A DNA stretch of 64,000 nucleotides from a virus. A model generated the notes under the pieces. The model did not search any database. It worked only from the letters and a program-made list of their open reading frames with translations, and had not been told where the DNA came from. The stretch is from positions 1 through 64,000 of the IMG/VR virus record IMGVR_UViG_3300021403_000007; one strand, given 5' to 3'. A program made the translations under genes and the position numbers. Of this stretch, positions 49,411-58,509 are shown piece by piece (the first letter of the stretch is position 1; each line of letters begins with the position of its first letter).

Positions 49411-50925
49411 ATGCGCCCCCACCAATATATGGGAGTCACCAGGAGTTTTAATTATAAAGCTCCACCCACAATAACACGGTTCATGCAATCAAATTGTTTT
49501 GGGCGTCTTCTTTGTGGCCCCGTTGGGTCCGGTAAAACTACGGGTGCATTGGTAGACTTAACCCGAAGAATGAAAGAACAGATGGCAGCGTTTGAAGACC
49601 CGATACGTCCCAATAACCCAAGAAGGTTTACCCGTTATGCGATTATACGACAGACACTAAAACAATTAAAAGACACAGTACTTAAGGACGCTCTATCGCG
49701 TTACGCCCTTATCGCTGATTGGCGGGTGTCTGAAAGTACTTTATACTTTAGGGAGGGCGATGTACATAGTGAGTGGTTATTTGTCCCCCTTGACGAACCT
49801 GAAGATAAAAAACGACTTCTCTCAACCAATCTCACTGCCGCTTATGTAAACGAGTGTATTGAAATCGACCTTGATCTCCTTAGTGACATTGCAGGACGTT
49901 GTGGACGATACCCTAATGAAGAACTTGGTGTGCCAACGTGGAAGGGGATCATCTGTGACACGAACATGCCAGTCGAGCAGTCGCCCTGGGCAAGGTTCAT
50001 CAAAAAGGGGCTCATAGGCGAAATCCCTGAATGGGAGATATTTCGGCAACCAGGAGGGCGACATGCTGATGCAGAAAACTTAGAGCATCTCGAACAGACA
50101 CCTGATACGGTGTTACTCCCAGAGTCAGACCCACGGCGTAGAGAGCAAGGAAGGAAATATTATGAACGACTCGTTGCAACAGGAACCACTGATTACGTAC
50201 GTCGATACGTTGATGCAGAGTTTGGACGCGATCCGGGTGGTTCAGCAGTGTTTGGAGAAAGCTTCAAATATGAGTTCCACGTTAGAGCAAGTCTTGTTCC
50301 TGTTGATGACCGAATGCTTATTATCGGGCAAGACTTTGGACGAAATCCTGGGGCAGTCATTACACAGCTTTCTAATCGAGGCCAATTACTCGTACTCAAG
50401 GAAGTCCCGTCTACCTCCATTGGACTTAACCAACACATTGAGGAAAGACTTAAGCCCGTTTTGGCAACGCCGCGCTTCGCAGGAAGACGATTCGTCGTCG
50501 TAGGCGACCCAGCGGGGATTGCGCGTAGTAGTTTGTTTGAGTTGAATGAGTTCAACCTTTTACACTCAAAAGGTCTACCCGCAGTCCCTGCACCCTCCAA
50601 TGACATTTATCGCCGTCTTGCCGCCGTAGAGAATTTCTTTTTGGGGAACGTGCGGGGTGAAGGGAAAATACTCATTGACGAGGGTGAGTGCCCTGTACTT
50701 GTAGAAGGACTACATGGGGCCTACCGGTTCCCCCGTAATAAGAATGACGTGGACCGTCCCCTGCCGGAAAAAGATACGCCTTGGTCGCACGTTCAGGACG
50801 CGCTGCAATATGCGTGCATGACGGCAGGGAGCACTGAGGCGTATTCGCAAGCTTACTCCCAGACCAAGCGGGCGCGTGACATCAAACCCCGTCGTGCAGC
50901 TTTTGACTCTAGAGCGTGGACTTAA
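49411..50925 (+). CDS. terL: Terminase large subunit
   Basis: A 504-residue packaging motor. Walker A is GPVGSGKTTG (residues 36-45). Walker B is in AAYVNECIEID (about residues 149-159). The nuclease domain starts with LIIGQDFGRNPGA, containing the first catalytic Asp, and RRFVVVGDPAGIAR has the second. A final DALQYA helix is also typical. It cuts concatemers and pumps DNA into the procapsid through the portal. It is the first gene after promoter 3. Unlike most phages, the probable small subunit is two genes downstream on the other strand. Confidence 0.92.
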   Translation: MRPHQYMGVTRSFNYKAPPTITRFMQSNCFGRLLCGPVGSGKTTGALVDLTRRMKEQMAAFEDPIRPNNPRRFTRYAIIRQTLKQLKDTVLKDALSRYALIADWRVSESTLYFREGDVHSEWLFVPLDEPEDKKRLLSTNLTAAYVNECIEIDLDLLSDIAGRCGRYPNEELGVPTWKGIICDTNMPVEQSPWARFIKKGLIGEIPEWEIFRQPGGRHADAENLEHLEQTPDTVLLPESDPRRREQGRKYYERLVATGTTDYVRRYVDAEFGRDPGGSAVFGESFKYEFHVRASLVPVDDRMLIIGQDFGRNPGAVITQLSNRGQLLVLKEVPSTSIGLNQHIEERLKPVLATPRFAGRRFVVVGDPAGIARSSLFELNEFNLLHSKGLPAVPAPSNDIYRRLAAVENFFLGNVRGEGKILIDEGECPVLVEGLHGAYRFPRNKNDVDRPLPEKDTPWSHVQDALQYACMTAGSTEAYSQAYSQTKRARDIKPRRAAFDSRAWT

Positions 50926-50989
50926 CACGTTAACCCCTTCGGGGCCAATGGCGCGCGCAAAGCGCTGCACCCACTAAGAAAGAAAGATC

Positions 50990-51631
50990 ATGAAAGTAAC
51001 AATTGAAGAAACACCAAAGAGCGCACAGGAGCTACAATGGGTGCGTAGGAGCAAACATAATCTTTTCGCACGAAGTGTTGATGGTGTACGCAAGTATCAT
51101 ATTATTGGTGAAGAGGATAGACATGGGATAATAGGTTGGCGGCTAGCTTGGCGTGAAAAACAAGGCGAACCAACTAAAGATAGTGCTGGTACGTTTATGA
51201 ACCAATGGGAGGTACAAGAAATTGCACAACTCATTGAGAATGAACACGAAATAAACGAGGAAGAACTTGTTCAAATAGCGGCAGGGAATGCGGTTACTAT
51301 TGGGGGTAACACTTGGAGATACTACGGGGTCCATGATAACAAGCGACTATGGATCGCCGTGGCACCTGATGAGCAAAGCGCCTACGTGGCCACATGTGAC
51401 TATGATGATCCAAAGAGGCGATGGGTTGTAACAAAGCGTACTTGGACAACATCTCTTAAAGAAGATGGTATGCAGACCCTTGTAATAAATCGTGTTGGCA
51501 CCTACAAAGACTTACAAACAGCCAAGCGTTCAGCGGGTGCTCTAACTCCCCCTTCTAATACTCAAAGTTCCTCAAACTCGTCATTAACGAAGACCGAAGA
51601 CACTTCACCAAAAATATTACCCTCAGAGTAA
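50990..51631 (+). CDS. Hypothetical protein after the large terminase
   Basis: A 213-residue soluble protein starting after AAGAAAGAAAG. Residues 1-75 and 100-165 are each beta/alpha, tryptophan-rich and look like two related small folds (ARSVDGVRKYHII...GWRLAWRE and GNTWRYYGVHDNKRLWIAV). The C-terminal 40 residues are S/T/P-rich and disordered. Its 3' end overlaps the opposite-strand terS candidate by 70 bases. Not recognised. Confidence 0.55.
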   Translation: MKVTIEETPKSAQELQWVRRSKHNLFARSVDGVRKYHIIGEEDRHGIIGWRLAWREKQGEPTKDSAGTFMNQWEVQEIAQLIENEHEINEEELVQIAAGNAVTIGGNTWRYYGVHDNKRLWIAVAPDEQSAYVATCDYDDPKRRWVVTKRTWTTSLKEDGMQTLVINRVGTYKDLQTAKRSAGALTPPSNTQSSSNSSLTKTEDTSPKILPSE

Positions 51632-52089
51632 AGTTCACCTTCGATCATGGGAGCGCCAATAGAAATATTATCTTGAGCGCCATCAGAGTATGTAATGTTC
51701 AAATTAAAAACATTACCCATTGACCCGCCACCTAGTGATCCCGCTGCTGGTTCCAGTGCGCCTAGCCCGGCTATTCTGGCTAACTCAGCTAAGGCTCTAA
51801 CTTTCGCGCTAAGAGGCGCGTCGCTACTGTCTCTTGCCGCTCTAAAAATATGTATCATTAATTCTTCAACTATTGCTGCTGCATTTGCTTTAACGCGTTT
51901 GGGGGTGTTATCTGCCCCCCTCCACTCAACTTTGCGCGCCGTCAGTGCCGCGTTAAAGCTAGGTATTGTTTTAAGGTAATCATATTCTTCTTGAGTTACT
52001 CCCGTGAGTTTTAATATTTCATCCTCTTCAAGGATATCTTTCGCCAATTCGTTGATCAGATTACGTATTTTTATTTCACTGAGGGTCAT
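51562..52089 (-). CDS. Probable terminase small subunit (opposite strand)
   Basis: A 175-residue protein. Residues 1-130 resemble podovirus small terminases: IRNLINELAKDILEEDEILK, then LTGVTQEEYDYLKTIPSFNA and a conserved W..ADNTPKRVKANAAAIVEEL, followed by PLSAKVRALAELARIAGL. These bind the packaging start and hand DNA to the large subunit. It is unusual that the gene runs against its neighbours, converging with the gene at 50990 and diverging from the portal. The ribosome site is weak (AAGG). Confidence 0.72.
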   Translation of the reverse strand: MTLSEIKIRNLINELAKDILEEDEILKLTGVTQEEYDYLKTIPSFNAALTARKVEWRGADNTPKRVKANAAAIVEELMIHIFRAARDSSDAPLSAKVRALAELARIAGLGALEPAAGSLGGGSMGNVFNLNITYSDGAQDNISIGAPMIEGELYSEGNIFGEVSSVFVNDEFEEL

Positions 52090-52193
52090 AAAAATACCTT
52101 ATTTCTGCCACATTTCTGCCTTATTTTCGCCACAATTATCCCGCACAATTGTGTCGATTTTAAGGCGGATTTGCTCTCCACCCTAAAATAAAT

Positions 52194-52231
52194 GGGGACC
52201 ACCCATGTAGTTACTCCCATGAGTGGTCCCC
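52194..52231. promoter_or_regulatory. Nine-base-pair hairpin around a palindrome copy
   Basis: GGGGACCAC and GTGGTCCCC pair across 20 bases that include TTACTC-CCAT-GAGTGG (52211-52226). It lies between the divergent terS candidate and portal genes and overlaps the first possible portal start. Probably a control structure at mRNA or DNA level. Confidence 0.6.
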
Positions 52232-54640
52232 GCTTCTTTACTCGATAAATATCGAGCGCTATCTCAAAACGCCCAATTAGTGAGTGAGCGCGACTGTAGG
52301 AAGCGCGAACCACTAAAAGATACTCCAAGAGTAAAGAATGATCTGGTGCCAACTGGGGTCTTAAGGGTCGTCGGCGGGGCCGATACAACCCAGCAAGTAC
52401 AGCGAGAGAACGCTGTCCGGGCTCAGAGCCAACTTCCCCCTGCTTCAGAGCTTACTGGGTTAGCCGGTTTTATCACTGACCAGTTTATCTTGATGCGTCG
52501 GCACAGGGACAACACCTCTGCCGGTTGGTCGCACAGATTGTTGATGGCGCTTCGCGCCTTTAATGGTGTGTACGAGAACGACGTAATAGAACAAATCAAA
52601 AAGTTTGGTGGGAGCCAAGTTTATGCTCGCATAATCGCAATGAAAGCGCGAGGGACAACTTCGTTATTAAGGGATGTTTATTTGGGGGCTGAACGTCCCT
52701 GGGGGTTAGAGCCTTCGCCTGATCCCCAGGTTCCACCCGAGATAATGAGCGCGATCCAGCAACTTGTTAAAAGCGAAATACAAGGCGCGGTAAAAGCCCA
52801 TCAAGATGCGACGCAGTTACAAGCCGCTCACTTGAGCGGCCTTAGTGCAATGCATGAGCAGAATGCAAACCAACCAGCAGTAGCCCATGCGCAAGCGCCC
52901 CAAGCTCCACCGCCTCCCCAACCCTTACCTGATGCAAACGCGATACGCGATAGATTCACCGAACTTGAGACTGCTGCGCGAGATGCAGCAAAGCGTAACG
53001 CTGCTAAGAAAGCAAAAATTGCAGAAGATAAAATACAGGAGATACTTGCTCAAGGTGGCTTCTATACTGCTTTTGCTGAATTCCTCGTTGATTTACCTAT
53101 ATTTCCTTATGCGGTAATTAAAGGTCCGGTAGTAAGAATTAAGACCAGTGTTGACTGGCAGCGCGACCCAGTTACTCTTAAGAGTACTGCACAAACTACA
53201 CAAAAACCTATTTTATGTTGGGAGCGTGTCAGCCCCTTTGATATCTACTGGACACCTGGGGTTGCGGATATTGGCGACGCCAATATCATTGAGCGCTCTA
53301 GGTTAACCCGGAAAGAACTCAATGACCTCCTCGACCTGCCGGGTTATGATCAAGCAGCAGTACGGGCTGTCTTGGACGACTATGGACGTGGTGGACTGGT
53401 TGACAACTGGGATCAAACCGATGCCGAGCGGGCCATTTTGGAGTCGCGAGAAAATCCCAGGTTTAATCAGAGTGGACTTATTGCATGTCTCCAATTTAGT
53501 GGTTGGGCACAAGGTAAAAGTTTGCTTGACGCAGGTTTGCCTCCAGCGATGATTAGCGATGCGACGCGTGATTATTTCATTGAAGCTTGGCTGATAGGGC
53601 GCTATGTTATCAAAGTTCAACTTTCCCCGTCGCCGAGGAAACGTCATCAATATTACGTTACCTCTTTTGAAAAAGTTCCGGGCACTGTCGTTGGGAACGG
53701 ACTCCCAGACTTACTCGCTGATATTAGTACCGTGGCGAATGCCACTTTACGAGCACTTGTTAATAATCTTAGTATTGCAAGCGGACCTCAAGTTGTCGTC
53801 AGTGACGACCGACTCGCAGACGGGGAGGATGGTGAAGACTTATATCCATGGAAACGTTGGCATGTCAAGTCTGATCCATTTGGTAATAACACTCAGGCGG
53901 CGATCACGTTCTGGCAACCCCAGGCTAACTCTCAAGAGTTAATGTCGGTTTACACAGCTTTTAGTACATTGGCCGACGAGATGTCCGCTATACCAAAGTT
54001 TGTGCAAGGTATGCCAGGGGCAGGGCCGACCGGTCGCACAGCTTCTGGGTTGGCGATGTTGATGCAGAACGCTGCAAAGATTCTTCAAACGGTAGCGTCG
54101 AATATTGATCGGGATGTGGTTGAGGGCTTACTAACAAACCTTTTAGATATGATTATGCTCACTGATACTTCGGGGTTACTTGATGGGCAAGAGGAAGTTA
54201 GAATATTGGGTGTCAACGTTGCGATGGCGAAAGAGGCCCAAATTCAGCGCGAGCTTGAGTTTCTGCAAATCACCGCCAACCCGATTGATATGCAAATCAT
54301 CGGACCCAAAGGTCGTGCCATTGTTCTTAAACAGGTCGCCGATCATCTCAACATTCCCGGTGCTGATATTGTTCCGTCCGAAGAAGAGCTTGACGATCAG
54401 CAAAAGATGCAACAAGCGGCAGCGGCGGGTGCAGCACAGGGGCAACAGGCTTCTGGAAACACCCAACTTGCTGGACAACACGCCCAAAACGCTAGACAGG
54501 CTCAGGGGCAACAAGCACCTCGACCCGCTCAAGGCGGTCCACAGCTAAACACACAACACCCAGCAGCGGCAGGGCCGCCAGCGGGTACAGGTCCAAACGT
54601 TCAAGGCATGACTACGCCTCAAGCTAGTCCAGGAGAGTAG
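52223..54640 (+). CDS. Portal protein
   Basis: An 805-residue protein of the podovirus portal type. Hallmarks are LLRDVYLGAERPWGLEPSPD (about residues 150-170), SPFDIYWTPGVADIGDANII (about 340) and the C-terminal PGAGPTGRTASGLAMLMQNAA (about 590-615). The last 90 residues are Gln/Ala/Gly-rich and disordered. Twelve copies form the DNA entry channel and connector. The first start, GTG 52223, lies in a hairpin; later GTG codons (for example near 52278 or 52341) may be the real start, so the N-terminus is uncertain by up to 40 residues. Confidence 0.85.
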   Translation: MVPASLLDKYRALSQNAQLVSERDCRKREPLKDTPRVKNDLVPTGVLRVVGGADTTQQVQRENAVRAQSQLPPASELTGLAGFITDQFILMRRHRDNTSAGWSHRLLMALRAFNGVYENDVIEQIKKFGGSQVYARIIAMKARGTTSLLRDVYLGAERPWGLEPSPDPQVPPEIMSAIQQLVKSEIQGAVKAHQDATQLQAAHLSGLSAMHEQNANQPAVAHAQAPQAPPPPQPLPDANAIRDRFTELETAARDAAKRNAAKKAKIAEDKIQEILAQGGFYTAFAEFLVDLPIFPYAVIKGPVVRIKTSVDWQRDPVTLKSTAQTTQKPILCWERVSPFDIYWTPGVADIGDANIIERSRLTRKELNDLLDLPGYDQAAVRAVLDDYGRGGLVDNWDQTDAERAILESRENPRFNQSGLIACLQFSGWAQGKSLLDAGLPPAMISDATRDYFIEAWLIGRYVIKVQLSPSPRKRHQYYVTSFEKVPGTVVGNGLPDLLADISTVANATLRALVNNLSIASGPQVVVSDDRLADGEDGEDLYPWKRWHVKSDPFGNNTQAAITFWQPQANSQELMSVYTAFSTLADEMSAIPKFVQGMPGAGPTGRTASGLAMLMQNAAKILQTVASNIDRDVVEGLLTNLLDMIMLTDTSGLLDGQEEVRILGVNVAMAKEAQIQRELEFLQITANPIDMQIIGPKGRAIVLKQVADHLNIPGADIVPSEEELDDQQKMQQAAAAGAAQGQQASGNTQLAGQHAQNARQAQGQQAPRPAQGGPQLNTQHPAAAGPPAGTGPNVQGMTTPQASPGE

Positions 54641-54651
54641 GAGCGACTACA

Positions 54652-54870
54652 ATGGCTACTAGTGAAGAACTTCGTATGGAGAGTGAACGGGTTGAAGCAC
54701 AAGCGCGACAAACGCTGACTGACATGAAAGCAAGACTGGAATCGCTTGCTACAGAAGTGGAAACACTTTTGCAGGCGTTTACGGCTTGGGAAGAAAACTA
54801 TACTAGAGATCAGGAGAGACGAGCCCAAGAAAGACATCCCCAACACCCCGATACAAAACCCAGAAGGTAG
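54652..54870 (+). CDS. Small coiled-coil protein after the portal
   Basis: A 72-residue charged protein, MATSEELRMESERVEAQ..., nearly all helix to residue 60, with a basic/polar end. The ribosome site is TAGGAG. It may be a portal or scaffold accessory factor. Not recognised. Confidence 0.6.
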   Translation: MATSEELRMESERVEAQARQTLTDMKARLESLATEVETLLQAFTAWEENYTRDQERRAQERHPQHPDTKPRR

Positions 54871-54945
54871 GGTTTTTACTTTTTAGTGGTTCGTCCTAGC
54901 GCAAGCGCAGACGAACGTTACTACTGGAGTAACAGGAGAGCGATA

Positions 54946-55233
54946 ATGCCAAAGCGAACTGGGATGTTAGGGGCAGGATCAAGGGCGATGGGGGGTGGGG
55001 GTAAGAAGCCCAACATCCCCAGGACCACGATGATGGGCACGCCTCCTGCCCCTGGTAGTCCTGGTGGTATGCCAACTGGTCCAGGTGCAATGGGTAGGAG
55101 GGCTGCACCCGGTGCTGGCATGGCTCCTGGCGGTGCCAGTGGGATTGGGGGGTTTAAAAAGGGCGGCCATGTAGGGAAAGAGAAAAAAGAAGAAATGCGG
55201 GAGAAAAAAGACCGCCGCCACGAAAAGAAATAG
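54946..55233 (+). CDS. Small Gly/Pro/Lys-rich protein
   Basis: A 95-residue protein from ATG 54946 after CAGGAGAGCGATA. A longer frame from 54886 begins before the palindrome at 54918 and is less likely. It is rich in G, P and M, with FKKGGHVGKEKKEEMREKK at the end. The FKKGGHV phrase echoes the KGG motifs of the internal virion proteins, so it may be packaged in the particle. Confidence 0.6.
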   Translation: MPKRTGMLGAGSRAMGGGGKKPNIPRTTMMGTPPAPGSPGGMPTGPGAMGRRAAPGAGMAPGGASGIGGFKKGGHVGKEKKEEMREKKDRRHEKK

Positions 55234-55242
55234 GAGAGCTAA

Positions 55243-55425
55243 ATGGCAAAGGTTGCTGGCCGCACGACACACGGCATGAAAGGGAAAGAGTGGCCCGCTG
55301 AGAAGGGCATGACTGTCCATGCCAGCGGACACCGTGGCAAGGTGAAGGGTGGCGGCCTTGACCCTATTTCGTCCAAGACTTCCAACGCAAAGGGTCGAGT
55401 CCCAATGCACAAGAAGGCGACTTAA
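55243..55425 (+). CDS. Small basic protein
   Basis: A 60-residue lysine/glycine-rich protein (MAKVAGRTTHGMKGKEWPAE...) after AGGAGAGCTAA. It lacks hydrophobic segments and looks disordered and nucleic-acid-friendly. Part of a cluster of four small basic genes between portal and scaffold. Confidence 0.6.
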   Translation: MAKVAGRTTHGMKGKEWPAEKGMTVHASGHRGKVKGGGLDPISSKTSNAKGRVPMHKKAT

Positions 55426-55560
55426 GTGGCAAAAGCGGTGCCTGGGGTTACAACGCAAAACCTTAAAACCAAAGCACCGCACAAGCACGACCCGCTTCCG
55501 ACAGTTCCAAAGAAAGTTCCCAAACTGAGCAAGGTGAAAACGAAATGGCCAAAGTCATAA
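55426..55560 (+). CDS. 44-residue basic peptide
   Basis: A GTG start directly follows the upstream TAA, with AAGG before it. The product is lysine/proline-rich (VPKKVPKLSKVKTKWPKS at its end). It overlaps the next gene by 16 bases in another frame. Support comes from coupling and composition only. Confidence 0.45.
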   Translation: MAKAVPGVTTQNLKTKAPHKHDPLPTVPKKVPKLSKVKTKWPKS

Positions 55561-55778
55561 AGAAGTCTGAAGACCCTGGGTTTTTTGCCCATGGGGGTAA
55601 GACGAAAATGTTTGGCAAGGGCTCTGCTGGTCCGGCCAAAGCAGCGATCTCTGGTAAGGAGAGTAATGACCTTGGCGGCGGTGAATGGGCCAAGGGTGGT
55701 TCCCAACATATGTTTGGGAAGGGCTCGGCTGGCCAGAAAACTCCCGGAGTAAGCGGGAAGGAATCGCAAGTCGGGTGA
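55545..55778 (+). CDS. Small Gly/Lys-rich protein with internal repeat
   Basis: A 77-residue protein (MAKVIKKSEDPGFFAHGGKT...). The phrase MFGKGSAG occurs twice, about 37 residues apart, each followed by a GKES segment, so it arose by internal duplication. The FAHGGKTKMF phrase again resembles the KGG/DGG motifs of the internal virion proteins. The ribosome site is AAGGTGAAAACGAA. Probably a minor particle component. Confidence 0.6.
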   Translation: MAKVIKKSEDPGFFAHGGKTKMFGKGSAGPAKAAISGKESNDLGGGEWAKGGSQHMFGKGSAGQKTPGVSGKESQVG

Positions 55779-55819
55779 GCGTTTACGCGAACACGCGAAA
55801 CGCATAAAGGATAACGCTC

Positions 55820-56338
55820 ATGTCCATAACCTACGTCGATATCGACTATAGTGGACGGGTTGCTGCAATCATCGCCGTAGGTACGGCGTTGGGGGCTCCT
55901 GCTAACCTTATGCCTGCTCCGTGGGCGTCACCGGGAGAGTTTTTGTGCCTCCAATACATAAATAACCTTCGGGTGTTTATGGGAGAAGCCCCGCTCACCA
56001 ATCTCGACTATACCGGGTTTCAGGCTGCGCTGAATGCGCTTTCAGCTATGGCACCTGCACCACCTGCTACGCCAGTAGTGACACCTGGACAAACTTTCAA
56101 CATCACTCTGCCGGTAGCAACGAACCAGATTATTGGTTCGGTAGCCGCTAGTAACAGTCCAACAGCTTTTGCCATCAATCCCCCTAATACTTTTTTCGCC
56201 ATTAGCAATGCTGGACAGCTTACGGTGACGGCGTTGGGTGCGGCAGGGATTGCGGCGGGAATGACGAACATAATGGTCGAAGCTACCAATGCAGGTGGCA
56301 CCAGTCCAGCGGTGAATGTAGGTATATCTGCTGCTTGA
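55820..56338 (+). CDS. Protein with Ig/cadherin-like domain
   Basis: A 172-residue protein. The first 80 residues are helical. Residues about 85-172 form a beta-sandwich-like domain: PVVTPGQTFNITLPVATNQII, ...FAINPPNTFFAISNAGQLTV and a strand-rich end. This resembles the cadherin-like repeats found in surface-exposed phage decoration proteins. A head decoration or attachment role is inferred from position before the scaffold and coat genes. Confidence 0.6.
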   Translation: MSITYVDIDYSGRVAAIIAVGTALGAPANLMPAPWASPGEFLCLQYINNLRVFMGEAPLTNLDYTGFQAALNALSAMAPAPPATPVVTPGQTFNITLPVATNQIIGSVAASNSPTAFAINPPNTFFAISNAGQLTVTALGAAGIAAGMTNIMVEATNAGGTSPAVNVGISAA

Positions 56339-56359
56339 ACATAATACTATGAGAGTAAA

Positions 56360-56740
56360 GTGGTGGTTGCGCATACAAATATACCCTACCAGTTCGATGT
56401 CACGAACACGACCAACGTCGTGAATATACTTGTGGAAAAGATCATCGAATTGGCTACGGACAACGGCCTCATCCTGCCGGATGAAGTACGGCCTTTTACG
56501 CGTGTTGACTTGGCTGAAGTCGCCGATGCCATGCGGAAAGTTGCCGACTGGCAAACACTTGTTGTGAACAGGTTAGGGTTGTCACCTCGATTAATTCCAA
56601 GAGTTTACGAACAATGCGATTATGGTTCGATTATTTCATATGCAGGGTACTATGGTGATAAAATGAACGCGATTATTGATGAACTCCAAACACAGGACTC
56701 GTCAATAGCTTATGACGTACCAAAAGAGAAGGTTTACTAA
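56360..56740 (+). CDS. Hypothetical protein
   Basis: A 126-residue protein starting at GTG 56360, right after a palindrome copy (56344-56358) whose GAGAG acts as ribosome site. Mostly helical and acidic with LVEKIIELATDNGLILPDEV and LAEVADAMRKVADWQ. No family. Confidence 0.55.
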   Translation: MVVAHTNIPYQFDVTNTTNVVNILVEKIIELATDNGLILPDEVRPFTRVDLAEVADAMRKVADWQTLVVNRLGLSPRLIPRVYEQCDYGSIISYAGYYGDKMNAIIDELQTQDSSIAYDVPKEKVY

Positions 56741-56741
56741 A

Positions 56742-57026
56742 ATGGATCGAATTAAAAAGGGTGATTCGAAGCCACGATGGTACGACAAACCGGAAGATGA
56801 TTTCGATAAACATGAATGCCCGGACAGCGGTGGATGTTACCAAGAGCTTTCTACATTGGGGGCATTCGCTGAATGTGTTGATGGATCGCGTGACAAGCGT
56901 CTCCATGAACGCGACTACTGCAAGGAGTCACTCAAGAACAATCGAGAGGATGAAGGTTTGGTAATTAAACCCGACACCAGTGGACCGCCGTTCACGAATG
57001 TCTCTCGTCCCCATCGGGTAATGTAA
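56742..57026 (+). CDS. Small Cys-containing hypothetical protein
   Basis: A 94-residue protein from ATG 56742 after GAGAAGGTTTACTAAA; a start at 56712 would overlap the previous gene more. Four cysteines (HECPDSGGC..., AECVDG, DYCKE) could bind zinc. Charged, no hydrophobic core. Unrecognised. Confidence 0.5.
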   Translation: MDRIKKGDSKPRWYDKPEDDFDKHECPDSGGCYQELSTLGAFAECVDGSRDKRLHERDYCKESLKNNREDEGLVIKPDTSGPPFTNVSRPHRVM

Positions 57027-57027
57027 C

Positions 57028-57273
57028 TTGCACGCGACAGAAGGTTTTTTAATTAAAGAAGCGTACACTCTATCAAAGTTGAACGTGGAACAATGGCAAA
57101 AGTTTTTAACCGCATTAGACCTTTATACTCGACACCGGATAGAGCGTGGGGTCAGTGCTCCAACTTCGGAGTTGCATGTTACAGTCGGTATGGCTAGACA
57201 AGCATTAGAGTTTATTTCGCTGATGCGTGGGTTAGATGAGGCGTACGAGAAAATAAGAAAGCAAAATGGCTGA
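57028..57273 (+). CDS. Small helical hypothetical protein
   Basis: An 81-residue protein beginning at TTG 57028 just after the upstream TAA; it overlaps the scaffold ATG by eight bases. Helical, with LNVEQWQKFLTALDLYTRHR. The start codon is unusual and has no clear ribosome site, so it may depend on coupling. Confidence 0.5.
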   Translation: MHATEGFLIKEAYTLSKLNVEQWQKFLTALDLYTRHRIERGVSAPTSELHVTVGMARQALEFISLMRGLDEAYEKIRKQNG

Positions 57274-58447
57274 CAACGTTCAAACAAAACCGACAAAAAC
57301 TCCTGACCCTGGCGTTAGGCTGCCAGAAGCCGTTATGCGGGCAGCGGCACGGGCGAACGAATTAGCTGAACAGCAACGTGTTAACACACAAAGTCAGCCT
57401 CAATCTAATGTTCAAATGTCATTCGCTGACGTGAACTCTCCTACACCCCCTGTCGCTGAACGCCCACAGACCAACCCTTTACTAGCGACAAGACAACCGG
57501 CTCCTGCTCCTACTCCCCAACCTACCCCTCAACCTACTCCCCAGAGTAACGGGCAAGCCAAACAATATTCTGAAGATGAATTCCGAGCAATGGTCGGGCG
57601 TTACGAGAAATCACAGAAAGAAAACCAAAACCTTGTTAGTCGCGTCAATGAAATGCAGCGACTACTTGCAACTGTTCAATCGCCTCCCAACAATCAAGTT
57701 GGTCGAGGCGACGTAACATTTAATACACCCATTGCACCACGAAAGTATATCACTCCCCAAGACGAGAAAGAATGGAGTGTTGAGTTAATCGATATGGCTC
57801 GCCGTGCCGCTAAAGAAGTGGCAGAACAAGAATTGGCACCTGTGCGCAACGAGATTGGCGCGGTTCGTCAATCATTGGGTAATGTTCAGAGTCATGTTGC
57901 GTTGGATGCACGCGGACAAGTCTATCAGCGGCTTGAGAGTGAATTTGGTGCTGATTGGGATGCTACGATAAATCGTGATCCTGAGTTTTTAAATTGGTTG
58001 GGTCAGATTGACCCTATGACTGGGCTTCAGCGAAAGAATATCTTGCAACATGCTTTCGAACAAGGAGAAGCGTCTCGCGTAGTAGCAACGTTTAAGAGGT
58101 ATCAGGCGGAACAGTTGGCGGCTTCGAGTCCCGTACAGACTGGAAGATCATCGCCGGGCAACGGGGCAGAAAGCCCTGAGAGTGGTACACAATTCGCGAA
58201 TGTGGCCCACTCTCGGAGTAATCCTGCAACCACCCCGGCGGTCGATCTTGCAAGTCTTGCGGCACCAGGCCGAGCGCGTCCGGGGCAGACACAAGCTCCC
58301 CCCGATAAGCCTATAATAACGGGTGCGGAGATTGCGCAATTCTACTCGGACGTCACTAAGGGTAAATACAAGGGCCATGAAGAACTTCAAGCCCAAGTAG
58401 AAGCCCAAATCAGTGAAGCATCGAGAGAAGGACGCATTCGCCGCTAA
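57266..58447 (+). CDS. Capsid scaffolding protein
   Basis: A 393-residue protein with the layout of podovirus scaffolds: a disordered N-terminal half with PTPQPTPQPTPQ repeats, a helical middle (residues 100-235), and a conserved part EFGADWDATINRDPEFLNWLG...DPMTGLQRKNILQHAF. The end is helical and charged, with the likely coat-binding helix ELQAQVEAQISEASREGRI. It guides coat assembly and leaves the shell before or during packaging. It precedes the coat gene by 62 bases. Confidence 0.8.
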   Translation: MADNVQTKPTKTPDPGVRLPEAVMRAAARANELAEQQRVNTQSQPQSNVQMSFADVNSPTPPVAERPQTNPLLATRQPAPAPTPQPTPQPTPQSNGQAKQYSEDEFRAMVGRYEKSQKENQNLVSRVNEMQRLLATVQSPPNNQVGRGDVTFNTPIAPRKYITPQDEKEWSVELIDMARRAAKEVAEQELAPVRNEIGAVRQSLGNVQSHVALDARGQVYQRLESEFGADWDATINRDPEFLNWLGQIDPMTGLQRKNILQHAFEQGEASRVVATFKRYQAEQLAASSPVQTGRSSPGNGAESPESGTQFANVAHSRSNPATTPAVDLASLAAPGRARPGQTQAPPDKPIITGAEIAQFYSDVTKGKYKGHEELQAQVEAQISEASREGRIRR

Positions 58448-58509
58448 GTTTAATCGTGGTTCACACTTCCTAAAGTTGTGTGAATTACTTGGCTTAACGG
58501 AGAAGAACT

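Noticed and set aside
52086-52388. 100-codon leftward frame over the terS/portal gap
   Set aside because: It overlaps the 5' part of the portal gene and the terS start, lacks a ribosome site and has shadow-type composition.
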